A stretch of DNA of 64,000 nt from Octadecabacter arcticus 238 (GTDB lineage Bacteria > Pseudomonadota > Alphaproteobacteria > Rhodobacterales > Rhodobacteraceae): NCBI RefSeq assembly GCF_000155735.2, contig NC_020908.1:2919001-2983000 (forward strand), written 5' to 3'. The translations under genes were made by a program, and so were the position numbers. Each line of letters starts with the position of its first letter. Within the stretch, counting starts at the first letter, position 1. Positions 35,823-45,416 of the stretch are shown piece after piece. The notes under the pieces were generated by a model. That model was not told where the DNA came from. It saw only the letters and a program-made list of their open reading frames with translations, and ran no database searches.

Positions 35823-36993
35823 TATACCAACGGCCGAATTAAGTGACCCTTGCCCATTCTCGATCTGTGATTGAACTTATTCGCTCTGGGTCGTTCGCAA
35901 AGAAGTTCCAAGCTTGTGCACATTTGTCGAGTATTTCGTCATAGGTGTCGAAAACTGTGATTGCGAGTTTATTGGCTCGCAGATAAGCCCAGACGTTTTC
36001 CATGGGGTTCAGTTCGGGTGAATACGGTGGCAGCTTAACGAGAGTAATTTTATCTGGCACCTGCAAACATTTTGCGCCATGCCACCCCGCCCCATCAACA
36101 ATCAGCAAGGCATGTGAGCCGGGTGCGACAGCTTTTGCGATCTCATCAAGATGCAGCCCCATAGCCTCGGCGTTGACGTAGGGCAGGACGAGACCTGCGG
36201 CGGTACCACGTGCGGGACAAGCGGCACCAAAGATATAACTCCATTTGAAGCGTATATCACGGGGTGCGCGCGGGCGAGTTCCACGCTTGGCCCATTTACG
36301 GGTGAGTGTCCCCTGTTGTCCAACGCGGGCTTCATCTTGGAACCATACCTCAAGAGGCTTCCCCTTTGCATGTTCTGGCAGAGTATCGTTTACGAGGCTG
36401 GTAAAGTTTTTTTAAAAGTCTGCTGCGCTTCGCGATCAGTTTTCGGATGCTCTGGACGCACAGACAGGCGGCGAAAGCCATGCTTGGTTAGATATTTCCC
36501 AATCGTACGCACATGCAGTTTCACGTCGAACTCCTCTTCAACACGAGCCTGCAAGTCGACACAACGCCATCGTACTACGCCATCTTTTACTGGGTCGGGC
36601 CCGGCCTCCACCCACGCCACAAATTGCGCCTGTTGCTTGGGCGACAACCGTGGTTTTGCCCCCTTGCCATTCCGATCCGATAACCCCTCAATGCCTTCTG
36701 CGTTAAAGCGATGCGCCCAATCCCGAAGTGTTTGTCGATCCATACCACTGCTGCGGGCAGCCGTTTCACGATCCACCCCATCAAGCACCAGCGCTATGGC
36801 CAGTAGTCGCCGTACAACCCGCCCATCCTTGGTTCGCTTTGCCGCACGGCGCAAATCTTTCGCAGACATATCCGTGCGCGTAATTTTTATGGCTCCACCC
36901 ATGAGCACCTCCCAATCTATGGAGAATATTGATTCAGAGTTTACCAAAACTTAAAACCAAATAAATGAGTCAGATATTCTGGCCGCTGGTATA
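35823..36993 (-). mobile_element. IS630-family element, second type (IS630-B)
   Basis: 1171 bp including TA on both sides. The ends are TATACCAACGGCCGAATTAA at the left and, read inward from the right, TATACCAGCGGCCAGAATAT, an imperfect inverted repeat. It differs from IS630-A in sequence and uses a frameshifted transposase. It entered the 3' end of the ISL3 transposase gene (after EYFKLKI) without altering the frame on removal. Confidence 0.85.
35839..36902 (-). CDS. IS630-family transposase (IS630-B), made by -1 frameshifting
   Basis: The first ORF starts at MGGAIKITRTD (36902) and holds the helix-turn-helix half (MDRQTLRDWAHRFNAEGIEG); it would end at 36390. The second frame continues through KPLEVWFQDEARVGQQG (first D), LLIVDGAGWHG (second D) and LNPMENVWAYLRANKL (E). 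The frames meet at a run of seven A on the coding strand (36407-36413, followed by C), a slippery A_AAA_AAC site usual for this IS subgroup. A -1 slip gives one complete DDE transposase of about 354 aa. It therefore looks functional, not broken. Confidence 0.8.
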
Positions 36994-37315
36994 ATTTTGA
37001 GTTTGAAGTATTCGGTATCCCTGATGCCCCTGGCTCGTTTGCGGATCATTCCTATACTGACATTACCAGCCTCTATCCTGGCGCTTGTCAGCTTGTGTTT
37101 CGCGTAGTTGCATATGCCCACACAATGTTTTCTTAGGGATTTTGCGAACTTTTTCAGATAGAGCATGTGTGACTGATCTGCGATCAGGCACCAATTTTCC
37201 AGTTGCTCTGACATCCCCTCAAATGATGGGGCGCTCCACAGAGCCTGAAGCTGTTCTTTTAAGACGTAAAGCGTATTCAGGTTGCTATTGCTCTCCAGCA
37301 ACGTTTGCAGCTTGT

Positions 37316-38512
37316 TATACTCCCGCGCCTGAATTGACCTGAGGTTTTCCCCTCAAATCACTTTGTATTCCTTGAGCGATATGACGCGGAAGTTGTCGGT
37401 GACGGTGTCGCGGAACTCTAGCCATTTTTCTGGCAGGGTCTTGCGGAAGAAGTCGAAAATGGCCTCTGTGAATTGGTTGAACGTTGCATAGTGCCGATTG
37501 TGGGTGACCCATTTGTGCATAACACCCCAAAGACGCTCGATCGGGTTGAGGTGCGGGGCATATGCTGGCAAGAAATGCAACTTCACCCGACGTTCTGGGC
37601 TGTCCAGCCATGGCTGTAGTATCTTGGCATGATGATAGCGGGCATTGTCGACAAAGACGTGGATGGCCGTCTTGGTTTGGTTGTTGCGTTCCAACTTTTC
37701 CAGCATCTGTCGGGTTGTCTGGGCATTGATCTTCTCGCCTTCCACAAAGGTGAACTGGAAAGTCTCAAGGTCAAGCGCGCCCTGAATGTTGAGCCGCTTG
37801 CGCCCTGATGTCGCCTTCAGGGCCGTCTTTTGTCCCTTGGGGAACCAACCATGGGCGGGGCGGCTCTGGTGTTCGGGGTGGACAGCGTCCGAAAAGACAA
37901 CCATCTCATCTGCGGCCAACCCGTTCATCAGGGCCTCATATTTGGCAATAAACGCAGCCTGCTTGGCTTCATCGGCCTGTGCAGGCAGCAATTGTGGTTT
38001 CTTATACGCGAACCCCAGGCGGCGCATCAGCTTGGCGGCTCCCGACGTGCTGTAGTTTTGGTCGCACTCGGCTAGAACATAGGCACAGACCTCATCGGCA
38101 TTGCGGGCAGGCTGCGCGGTGAAATGGGCTCTCACCGCCTGCTCTTGCACGACGGACAAATGACCCTGACGCTGGCTGTAGTCCTTCAGACCGAAAAACG
38201 ATAGTCCCGCACCGGCAAAGGCAAATCGCCACTCCGTCAAAACTGTCGGGCCAATATCCAAAATCCGGCAAACCGTTCCGGCGTCTTCTCCTGCGTCCAA
38301 AAGAAGAAACGCGCGCGCCCGTTTCCAAACAAGGGCGTCAACTTTGCGGCGGCGGCAAAGCGCTTCAAGTGCTATGCGCTGCTCGTCGGATAAGGAGACT
38401 GTTTTGTATTGCTTGCTCATAAACTCAAAATACAGACTGAACCGCCTTTAGCCATGCGACGAAGTGAATCGCAGGCCCAAAATCGTCAGGTCAATTCAGG
38501 CGCAGGAGTATA
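37316..38512 (-). mobile_element. IS630-family element, copy 2 (IS630-A)
   Basis: 1197 bp with TA on both sides, nearly identical to copies 1 and 3 but in the minus orientation. It interrupts the ISL3 transposase between LNEKQS and NKLQTLLES; removal restores the frame. It faces copy 3 in inverted orientation across 629 bases. Confidence 0.95.
37353..38420 (-). CDS. IS630-family transposase (copy 2)
   Basis: 355 aa, intact DDE transposase identical to copy 1 except for single changes (for example Leu for Pro in EKWLEF near residue 332). Catalytic residues are the same: the D of FSDAVHPEH, the D of FVDNARYHH and the E of NPIERLW. Confidence 0.93.
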   Translation of the reverse strand: MSKQYKTVSLSDEQRIALEALCRRRKVDALVWKRARAFLLLDAGEDAGTVCRILDIGPTVLTEWRFAFAGAGLSFFGLKDYSQRQGHLSVVQEQAVRAHFTAQPARNADEVCAYVLAECDQNYSTSGAAKLMRRLGFAYKKPQLLPAQADEAKQAAFIAKYEALMNGLAADEMVVFSDAVHPEHQSRPAHGWFPKGQKTALKATSGRKRLNIQGALDLETFQFTFVEGEKINAQTTRQMLEKLERNNQTKTAIHVFVDNARYHHAKILQPWLDSPERRVKLHFLPAYAPHLNPIERLWGVMHKWVTHNRHYATFNQFTEAIFDFFRKTLPEKWLEFRDTVTDNFRVISLKEYKVI

Positions 38513-39141
38513 CTTTGTTTTTCATTCAACTTATCCGCATTTTTGAGCAACAGATAATGCGTGCCCTTCATCAACTCTTTACCACTTGGATCGGCCTTCC
38601 TGAACTCAAGGCGACGCTGATTATGGATAGCCTTGCTGTAGTTTTTCATGACGTGGAAACGGTCAAATACGATGTCGGCCATCGGCAAGGACTCCCTGAC
38701 AGGCTTTTGGTAGGCAGGCCCCATATCCATCGACACGGCCTTTATTTTATGGGCTGTATCTGGCTGCAGCTGTTTCAAAAACCTTGAAAAAACTTCGGCA
38801 GTTCGACCGGCTTCCACCCAGATCAGATGCCCTCCGACCATATCGTAGACCACCGTCATATAGTCATGACCTTTCGCCCGGGCCACTTCATCGACACCAA
38901 TGTATTCCAAGCCAGCAAGCTGTGCGGGATCAAGCGCAGGGAGCGTTTCCATCAGGTATGCCTTGTCGATATTCTTTACCGTCTCCCATCGTATACCTAA
39001 ATGCCTGGAGACAGCCAGAATGGATAAATGACGGCACAATCCACTGATAAGATGGCAAAATCGATGGGTGAAACGGCACCCTTTATCAACAAAAGGACAC
39101 GCCTCAATGCGGCGCTCACCCTTGCTAATAAAAACCTGCGC

Positions 39142-40338
39142 TATACTCCTGCGCCTGAATTGACCTGACGATTTTGGGCCTGCGATTCACTTCGTCGCAT
39201 GGCCAAAGGCGGTTCAGTCTGTATTTTGAGTTTATGAGCAAGCAATACAAAACAGTCTCCTTATCCGACGAGCAGCGCATAGCACTTGAAGCGCTTTGCC
39301 GCCGCCGCAAAGTTGACGCCCTTGTTTGGAAACGGGCGCGCGCGTTTCTTCTTTTGGACGCAGGAGAAGACGCCGGAACGGTTTGCCGGATTTTGGATAT
39401 TGGCCCGACAGTTTTGACGGAGTGGCGATTTACCTTTGCCGGTGCGGGACTATCGTTTTTCGGTCTGAAGGACTACAGCCAGCGTCAGGGTCATTTGTCC
39501 GTCGTGCAAGAGCAGGCGGTGAGAGCCCATTTCACCGCGCAGCCTGCCCGCAATGCCGATGAGGTCTGTGCCTATGTTCTAGCCGAGTGCGACCAAAACT
39601 ACAGCACGTCGGGAGCCGCCAAGCTGATGCGCCGCCTGAGGTTCGCGTATAAGAAACCACAATTGCTGCCTGCACAGGCCGATGAAGCCAAGCAGGCTGC
39701 GTTTATTGCCAAATATGAGGCCCTGATGAACGGGTTGGCCGCAGATGAGATGGTTGTCTTTTCGGACGCTGTCCACCCCGAACACCAGAGCCGCCCCGCC
39801 CATGGTTGGTTCCCCAAGGGACAAAAGACGGCCCTGAAGGCGACATCAGGGCGCAAGCGGCTCAACATTCAGGGCGCGCTTGACCTTGAGACTTTCCAGT
39901 TCACCTTTGTGGAAGGCGAGAAGATCAATGCCCAGACAACCCGACAGATGCTGGAAAAGTTGGAACGCAACAACCAAACCAAGACGGCCATCCACGTCTT
40001 TGTCGACAATGCCCGCTATCATCATGCCAAGATACTACAGCCATGGCTGGACAGCCCAGAACGTCGGGTGAAGTTGCATTTCTTGCCAGCATATGCCCCG
40101 CACCTCAACCCGATCGAGCGTCTTTGGGGTGTTATGCACAAATGGGTCACCCACAATCGGCACTATGCAACGTTCAACCAATTCACAGAGGCCATTTTCG
40201 ACTTCTTCCGCAAGACCCTGCCAGAAAAATGGCCAGAGTTCCGCGACACCGTCACCGACAACTTCCGCGTCATATCGCTCAAGGAATACAAAGTGATTTG
40301 AGGGGAAAACCTCAGGTCAATTCAGGCGCGGGAGTATA
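39142..40338 (+). mobile_element. IS630-family element, copy 3 (IS630-A)
   Basis: 1197 bp with TA on both sides, plus orientation. It interrupts the ISL3 transposase between CVIEIEL and AQVFISKG; removal restores the frame (codons GAG CTA GCG). It is nearly identical to copies 1 and 2. Confidence 0.95.
39234..40301 (+). CDS. IS630-family transposase (copy 3)
   Basis: 355 aa, intact DDE transposase. It differs from copy 1 at two residues seen by eye: Thr for Ala in the FTFAGAG segment and Arg for Gly in RRLRFAYKK. The three catalytic motifs are unchanged. Confidence 0.93.
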   Translation: MSKQYKTVSLSDEQRIALEALCRRRKVDALVWKRARAFLLLDAGEDAGTVCRILDIGPTVLTEWRFTFAGAGLSFFGLKDYSQRQGHLSVVQEQAVRAHFTAQPARNADEVCAYVLAECDQNYSTSGAAKLMRRLRFAYKKPQLLPAQADEAKQAAFIAKYEALMNGLAADEMVVFSDAVHPEHQSRPAHGWFPKGQKTALKATSGRKRLNIQGALDLETFQFTFVEGEKINAQTTRQMLEKLERNNQTKTAIHVFVDNARYHHAKILQPWLDSPERRVKLHFLPAYAPHLNPIERLWGVMHKWVTHNRHYATFNQFTEAIFDFFRKTLPEKWPEFRDTVTDNFRVISLKEYKVI

Positions 40339-41104
40339 GCTCAATCTCAATCACACAAGGATACCCAAAAAACGGGATGTCGTTTACTTGTCGGCGAATA
40401 TGTTGGTTGATGCTACCCTTCTTGCCGGTTGCAGGGTCTATAGCGCTCCTGCGGGCATCCCGACTGCACTGAACAATAACCTTCGCACAGTCTTCAGCCA
40501 GCTCAATTTCATTTACACGTTGCCCCTTCAGGCGTAAAATCTGTTGCGAGATGTCGATGGTCATATACCTGCCCTATGAAAAGTTGTCAGAAACCTAACA
40601 TATCAATAGGTTACTTGATGGTCGGCATCTTTTCTTACTCAACAAAGCGGAGAAGAGCCTTGCGATCCTTGGCTTGATCCGCAAAGGCAAAACCCAATAC
40701 GGCACGGCAACGAACAATATTTTACAGGGCCAAGACACGCTTGTCATCGAAGCCGCCCCCGAAGCGCTTGGCGAATTTCGTGCCGCCCTGAACCTCGACT
40801 TTACCGATTCCAAACGTGAGGAATTCTTATCCGGTGCCTCTGAAGGATTGACCGTCATCGAGGTCGTCGCGACCGAAAGTTCCCGCATCACCAGAAAAAC
40901 AGCTGAGGCGATCGGCCTTGCTTGGCGCCAACGTACCGTCCTGATGGGGCTGTCGCGCAAAGGCAAAACCGTCAAATCCCGGATGCGCAAAACGGTGATC
41001 GAGGCGGGCGATATTTTGCTGCTGCTTGCCCCGCAAGACGCCGCCAACGACGTCATTGAATGGCTCGACTGCCTGCCGCTGGCAGATCGCGGTGTGGCGG
41101 TGAC

Positions 41105-42269
41105 CATACTACACGACAGTAGGGTGGTTGAGGGTGTCAGAAGGTGATTTAGGAGCGGACTCTTATCGCTAAAAAAGGTTCCACGGATGATCACGAAAGC
41201 CCTGACGACCCTCAAGAAGAGGTTATCCCCCCATTTAGAGTTGAGCAACAGTCGCCTTGAAACGATGTGCCTCTTGATCATGGGAATGGTGAATGCCCGG
41301 ACGGTAAATTTGAGCCATCTGGCCTGTGAGTTTCCTACCGATAGCAAGGTTGAAAGCACCTACCGTCGCCTACAACGCTTTTTCCAGCATGTTGATCTTG
41401 GCTCGGATTGGGCGGCCCCCTTGCTTGTTAAAATGATTGGTTCTGGCCCCACCTGGCATTTATGCTTGGACCGAACAAATTGGAAAATTGGCCAACGCCA
41501 TGTCAACTTCTTGGTCTTAGCCATTGTCACACGCCGCCACCGTATTCCGTTGATGTGGAGCGTTTTGGGGCGTGCAGGGAACAGCGATACTGCTCAGCGC
41601 ATTGCCTTGATGAAACGTTATCTGTCGGTGTTTGAGGTCTCCACCATCAAGTTCTTGTTAGCGGACCGGGAATTCATTGGAGCACAATGGTTGGATTTTC
41701 TTCATAAAAACAACGTCCCATTTGTCATCCGTATCAAAGCAAACCAACTTGTGACCACACAGGACGGGAAAACGCAAAATCTAAGCACCTTGTTGCGCAC
41801 CTGTCGCGGTAAGCGCAACTTTGATGCCCGATTTGGAGGCAACAATTTGGGGGAGGCCACGTGGTTTAGCTTTGCTGCAAAGCGCATCAAGGGGGTGAGC
41901 TTTTGATCGTCGTCTCTAACCGGCCCGCACATCGGGCCCTCGCCACCTACAAGAAAAGATGGGCCATTGAGAGCCTCTTTGGCGACACAAAGACACGCGG
42001 CTTCAATCTTGAAGACACACGACTAACCATCTCCCAAAAACTTGAGCTTCTTTTAGGTCTCGTTGCGCTCGCGGTTGCATGGGCATCTAAAACCGCCACA
42101 AAGCTTATTGGAGGCGGGGAAATGAAGCGGAAAAAACACGGATATTTTGCAAAGTCATTCTTTCGAATTGGCTTCGATCAGCTCCGTAAACTGCTCAGGT
42201 CAGACCCAAACGCCGCTGTCTCACCGTGGATACTAATTCCACCCATAATCACAAGAGTCGTGTAGTATG
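41105..42269 (+). mobile_element. IS4-family element
   Basis: 1165 bp with a perfect 13-bp terminal inverted repeat CATACTACACGAC. The flanking 9-mers GGCGGTGAC (41096-41104) and GGCTGTGAC (42270-42278) are a target duplication with one mismatch. Removal rejoins the SLC13 reading frame exactly at GTG AC|T GAA. This is the second IS in the same host gene. Confidence 0.88.
41187..42265 (+). pseudogene. IS4-family transposase with frameshift
   Basis: The first part (41187-41906) holds the N-terminus and two catalytic acids (CLDRTNWKIG and LLADREFIG). The second part (41903-42265) holds the C-terminal Y-(2)-R-(3)-E-type region: TYKKRWAIESLFGDTKTRGFN. The frames differ by one base at the G run near 41890 (AAGGGGGTGAG); adding one G gives GGELLIVVSNR, as in the family. 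The total would be about 359 aa. One lost base, or a sequencing error, makes it inactive. Confidence 0.85.
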
Positions 42270-42869
42270 GGCTGTGACTGAAAACTCCAAAGTCTGGCTC
42301 GCCATTGGTCTTTTTGCCGGTGCCGTGGCCTTGGCCGGTTTCGGAATTGTCTACCTGCCGATTGCCCTTGGCCTTGTGGTCGTGGCCTATGTTTTGGCCA
42401 AGATCGTTCCGCTTTCCGAACTTTACACCCACATCGAATGGCCCGTGGTCGTGCTGCTCGGCTCGATGATTCCGCTTGGCGCTGCGTTGGAAACGTTCGG
42501 CGGCACTGAACTGATCTCAGGCGCGCTGCTTGATCTGACGGGCGAACTTGCGCCGTGGATGATCCTGACGGTGTTAATGGTCGTCACGATGACCCTGTCT
42601 GACGTGCTCAACAACACCGCCACCACCATCGTCGCCGCCCCTATCGCAATCCAGATGGCGCAGTCGCTAGATGTGTCCCCTGACCCGTTTCTTATGGCCG
42701 TCGCCGTTGCCGCATCAAGCGCGTTCCTGACGCCGATTAGCCATAAAAACAACACGCTGATCCTTGGTCCGGGGGGGTATTCGTTTGGCGATTATTGGCG
42801 CATGGGCCTGCCGCTCGAAATCCTTATTGTTGCGGTGTCTGTTCCTGCAATTCTTGTGTTCTGGCCGCT

Positions 42870-43616
42870 ATGATGGGCCGCGCAGTGAAACCATTTCTGA
42901 TCCTGCAACTGCGCCCCGAAACCGAAGCGTCAGACGATGAATACAGTGCCATTCTGCGCAAAGGTGGGCTCGCCGCGGATCAAACCAGACGCATCCGCCT
43001 TGACCGCGATACGCTTCCCGACATCGACCTTTTGGACTATGCCGGAACCATCGTCGGCGGCGGCCCGGGGTACGTGTCTGATGCGCCACATGACAAGACA
43101 ACAACAGACGCCCGCGCAGAGGCCGCGTGCCTGTCGCTGATGCCGCAGATTACCGCAGCTGACCTGCCGTTTATGGGGTGCTGTTATGGCATCGGCATCC
43201 TTGCCCATCACCTCGGTGCCACCGTGTCAAAGGAGCGCTACGGCGAAGCCGTGAGTGCGGCGACCTGCACCGTGACGCCAGACGGCAAACGCGACCCGCT
43301 GCTGGACGGTTTTCCCGACCAGTTCGATGCGTTTGTCGGCCACAAAGAGGCCGTGCAAAACCTCCCCGCCGATGCCACTCATTTGCTGTCCGGCGATGTT
43401 TGCCCGTTTCAGATGATCCGTTACAAATCAAACGTCTACGCGACGCAATTCCATCCCGAAGCAGACGGCGCGGGCTTTGCCACGCGAATCCGCATCTACA
43501 AAGACAAAGGCTATTTTCCACCAGACGAGGCGGCGGCGTTGACGGACATGGTCAAAGCCGCGGACGTGACTTATGCGGCCGACATCCTGCGCAACTTTGT
43601 GACGCGGTACCGCTAA
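42870..43616 (+). CDS. Class I glutamine amidotransferase (GMP-synthase-like)
   Basis: 248 aa from ATG 42870, overlapping the SLC13 stop (ATGA). The triad is visible: nucleophile Cys in FMGCCYGIG, and His-Glu in QFHPEADG. It has no fused synthetase domain. Such stand-alone proteins hydrolyse glutamine or gamma-glutamyl compounds; the partner is unknown. Its original promoter probably lay before the SLC13 gene, now over 7 kb away and behind several IS elements, so expression may have changed. Confidence 0.87.
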   Translation: MMGRAVKPFLILQLRPETEASDDEYSAILRKGGLAADQTRRIRLDRDTLPDIDLLDYAGTIVGGGPGYVSDAPHDKTTTDARAEAACLSLMPQITAADLPFMGCCYGIGILAHHLGATVSKERYGEAVSAATCTVTPDGKRDPLLDGFPDQFDAFVGHKEAVQNLPADATHLLSGDVCPFQMIRYKSNVYATQFHPEADGAGFATRIRIYKDKGYFPPDEAAALTDMVKAADVTYAADILRNFVTRYR

Positions 43617-45394
43617 AGCGGCCAGATCAAAGGGATCATCGCAGAGGCAATAACGCTCATCGACAGGTTCAGCGGAATACCCACGCGCATAAAGTCGCTA
43701 AACTTGTAGCCGCCCGGACCATAGACCAGCGTGTTCGTTTGATAGCCAATGGGCGTAGCAAACGCGCACGACGCCGCGATCATCACCGCCACCACCAGCG
43801 GACGCGCATCGACCCCCAAAGCGGTCGCAAGCGAGATCGCGATCGGCGTCATGATCACCGCAACCGCATTATTTGACACGATCTCGGTCAGGATCGTCGT
43901 CAGCAGAAACACACAGAAAATAACAAGGAATGGCGGCAATCCGTTCAGGCTTGGCGATATCGCATCAACGATCAGCGACACGGCACCGGAATTCTGTAAC
44001 GCTGCCCCGACCGCCAGCATCGAAAATATCAAAGCCAACAATCGCCCGTCGATAAAACTGAACGCCTCGTCCGCATCAATGCAGCCGGTCAGCAAAACAA
44101 TGGCGACAGCGATCACCGCCAGCATCAGGATCGGGGCGACGTCTAATGCGGCCAGCGTGACGATGCCAGTCAACGCGGCAATGGCAATCGGGGCGTGCCC
44201 GCGCCGGAACGCGCGTGCGGACGGGTGGGACACGTCAACCATGTCCATTTCAGTGGCGAGACGGGCAATGTCTTCGGGCGCACCTTCAAGCAACTGGGTG
44301 TCGCCCACACACACCACAAGAGCGTCCAGATTGCTGCCGATGTTCTGGTTACGCCGATGAACGGCCAGCACATACACACCGTAGCGCCGGCGCAGTCGCA
44401 ACGACGCCATCGTGCGCCCGATCATCTTGCAACCTGGTGTGATCAAAACCTCGACCGTTTGGGTTTCCACAGCGGACACCTGATCGACGCGGCGCAGATC
44501 CTTGGTCTGTTGCAGGGACAACAGCTCCGTCATTTCGGTCTTCAACACGACGCGATCACCCACAGCCAGCTGAACGACCTTAAGATTGCGACGCAGCGAT
44601 GCATCACCACGCACCACGTCGATCAATCGCACTCCATCGCGCTTGAACAATTGTACGTCCAGCACATCGCGCCCGATAAGGTTGCTATCAGGTGGGATAA
44701 CAGCTTCAGTGAAAAATTTCATCTTAGTCCGGTCGGACAACATACTGGCCATACTGTCACGGTCAGGCAACAGGCGCGGTGCAAAAATGCCCATGTAAAT
44801 CAGCCCCCACGCACAAACGACCAAACCGATTGGCAAAATCTCAAATATGCCGAATGGCGCCAGCCCCTGGCTGCGCGCAACACCGTCCACCAACAAGTTC
44901 GTCGACGTCCCGATCAGCGTCAGCGACCCGCCCATGATCGCCGCGTAACTAAGCGGAATCAGCAGCTTTGACGCCTTGGTGCCAAGGGTTTTGCTGAGTT
45001 GGACGACGACAGGTATCATAACAACCACAACGGGCGTGTTGTTCATAATTGCCGATGCCCCCATAACAGCCAAAATCACCCCTACAACGGCAGCTTTGGG
45101 ATGCGTGCGCGCATAGCGTTCAGCCAATCGCGTAAGCACGTCCAACGCCCCGGTGCGCACCAGCGCGCCCATCACGATAAACATCGCCGCAATTGTCCAT
45201 GGGGCCGAGTTTTGCAGGACTGCCTGCGCTTCATTGTAAGGCAATACCCCTATGGCCAACAGGACGGCAGCACCGCCCAACGCGACGACCTCAGTCGGGT
45301 AGGTTTCGCGCAAAAACAACGCGAACATGATCGCCACCACGATCAGTGCAAGGATGGCCTCGCCGGTTTGTGAAATTGCGAAGATTTCGACCAC
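43613..45394 (-). CDS. SLC13-family permease with two TrkA-C domains
   Basis: 593 aa. Two sets of membrane helices flank two RCK/TrkA-C-like cytoplasmic domains (about residues 205-290 and 295-380). Conserved motifs include IMNNTPVVVVMIPVV in the first half and LTEIVSNNAVAVIMTPIAI in the second, the duplicated SNNA-type motif of Na+/sulfate-type symporters. It probably imports sulfate or a related anion. It is an intact paralogue of the broken gene at 35001-42873 and converges on the amidotransferase gene with a 4-bp overlap. Confidence 0.88.
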   Translation of the reverse strand: MVEIFAISQTGEAILALIVVAIMFALFLRETYPTEVVALGGAAVLLAIGVLPYNEAQAVLQNSAPWTIAAMFIVMGALVRTGALDVLTRLAERYARTHPKAAVVGVILAVMGASAIMNNTPVVVVMIPVVVQLSKTLGTKASKLLIPLSYAAIMGGSLTLIGTSTNLLVDGVARSQGLAPFGIFEILPIGLVVCAWGLIYMGIFAPRLLPDRDSMASMLSDRTKMKFFTEAVIPPDSNLIGRDVLDVQLFKRDGVRLIDVVRGDASLRRNLKVVQLAVGDRVVLKTEMTELLSLQQTKDLRRVDQVSAVETQTVEVLITPGCKMIGRTMASLRLRRRYGVYVLAVHRRNQNIGSNLDALVVCVGDTQLLEGAPEDIARLATEMDMVDVSHPSARAFRRGHAPIAIAALTGIVTLAALDVAPILMLAVIAVAIVLLTGCIDADEAFSFIDGRLLALIFSMLAVGAALQNSGAVSLIVDAISPSLNGLPPFLVIFCVFLLTTILTEIVSNNAVAVIMTPIAISLATALGVDARPLVVAVMIAASCAFATPIGYQTNTLVYGPGGYKFSDFMRVGIPLNLSMSVIASAMIPLIWPL

Positions 45395-45416
45395 TTTTGT
45401 GTTCCTTTAACCGGTT

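Larger units (their letters stand above)
35800..40564 (-). pseudogene. ISL3-family transposase split into four pieces by three IS630 insertions
   Basis: Pieces in reading order: 40564-40339, 39141-38513, 37315-36994, 35822-35800. Joined with one TA at each junction they give 402 codons including the stop, with no frame change at any junction. Recognisable parts are a cysteine region (ACPFVDKGCRF), the ISL3 core LEYIGVDEVARAKGHDYMTVV and VSMDMGPAYQK, DRFHVMKNYSKAI, and the C-terminal CNYAKHKLTSARIEAGN with EYFKLKI. The protein is inactive as it stands. Confidence 0.9.
35745..40659 (-). mobile_element. ISL3-family element carrying three nested IS630-family insertions
   Basis: The terminal inverted repeats begin GGCTCTTCTTCGCTTTGTTG at the left; the complement at the right has one difference. 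The 8-bp target duplication TTGCGATC (35737-35744 and 40660-40667) is perfect, as expected for ISL3. After removing the nested elements at 35823-36993, 37316-38512 and 39142-40338 the element is 1356 bp, normal for the family. It lies inside the SLC13 permease gene. Confidence 0.93.
35001..42873 (+). pseudogene. SLC13-type permease with TrkA-C domains, broken by ISL3, IS4 and three 1-base losses
   Basis: Coding pieces are 35001-35744, 40668-41104 and 42279-42873. The first holds the N-terminal membrane half, the second the TrkA-C (RCK) part with LAILGLIRKGKTQYG and ITRKTAEAIGLAWRQRTVL, the third the C-terminal membrane half ending SVPAILVFWPL. Within the first piece a base is missing at the C6 run 35390-35395, near 35552, and in the A7 run 35725-35731. 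With the IS elements removed and three bases restored the gene is 593 codons including the stop, close to the intact paralogue at 43613-45394. It would have imported an anion (sulfate or a carboxylate) with Na+. The glutamine amidotransferase gene overlaps its stop. Confidence 0.92.

Noticed and set aside
35839..36902. IS630-B transposase as a frameshifted pseudogene
   Set aside because: The frames meet at an A7-C slippery site typical of programmed -1 frameshifting in this subgroup, so it is annotated as one frameshifted CDS.
362..40338. IS630-A copies as borders of a mobile island
   Set aside because: Each copy has its own TA duplication and restores a target gene when removed, so they inserted singly.
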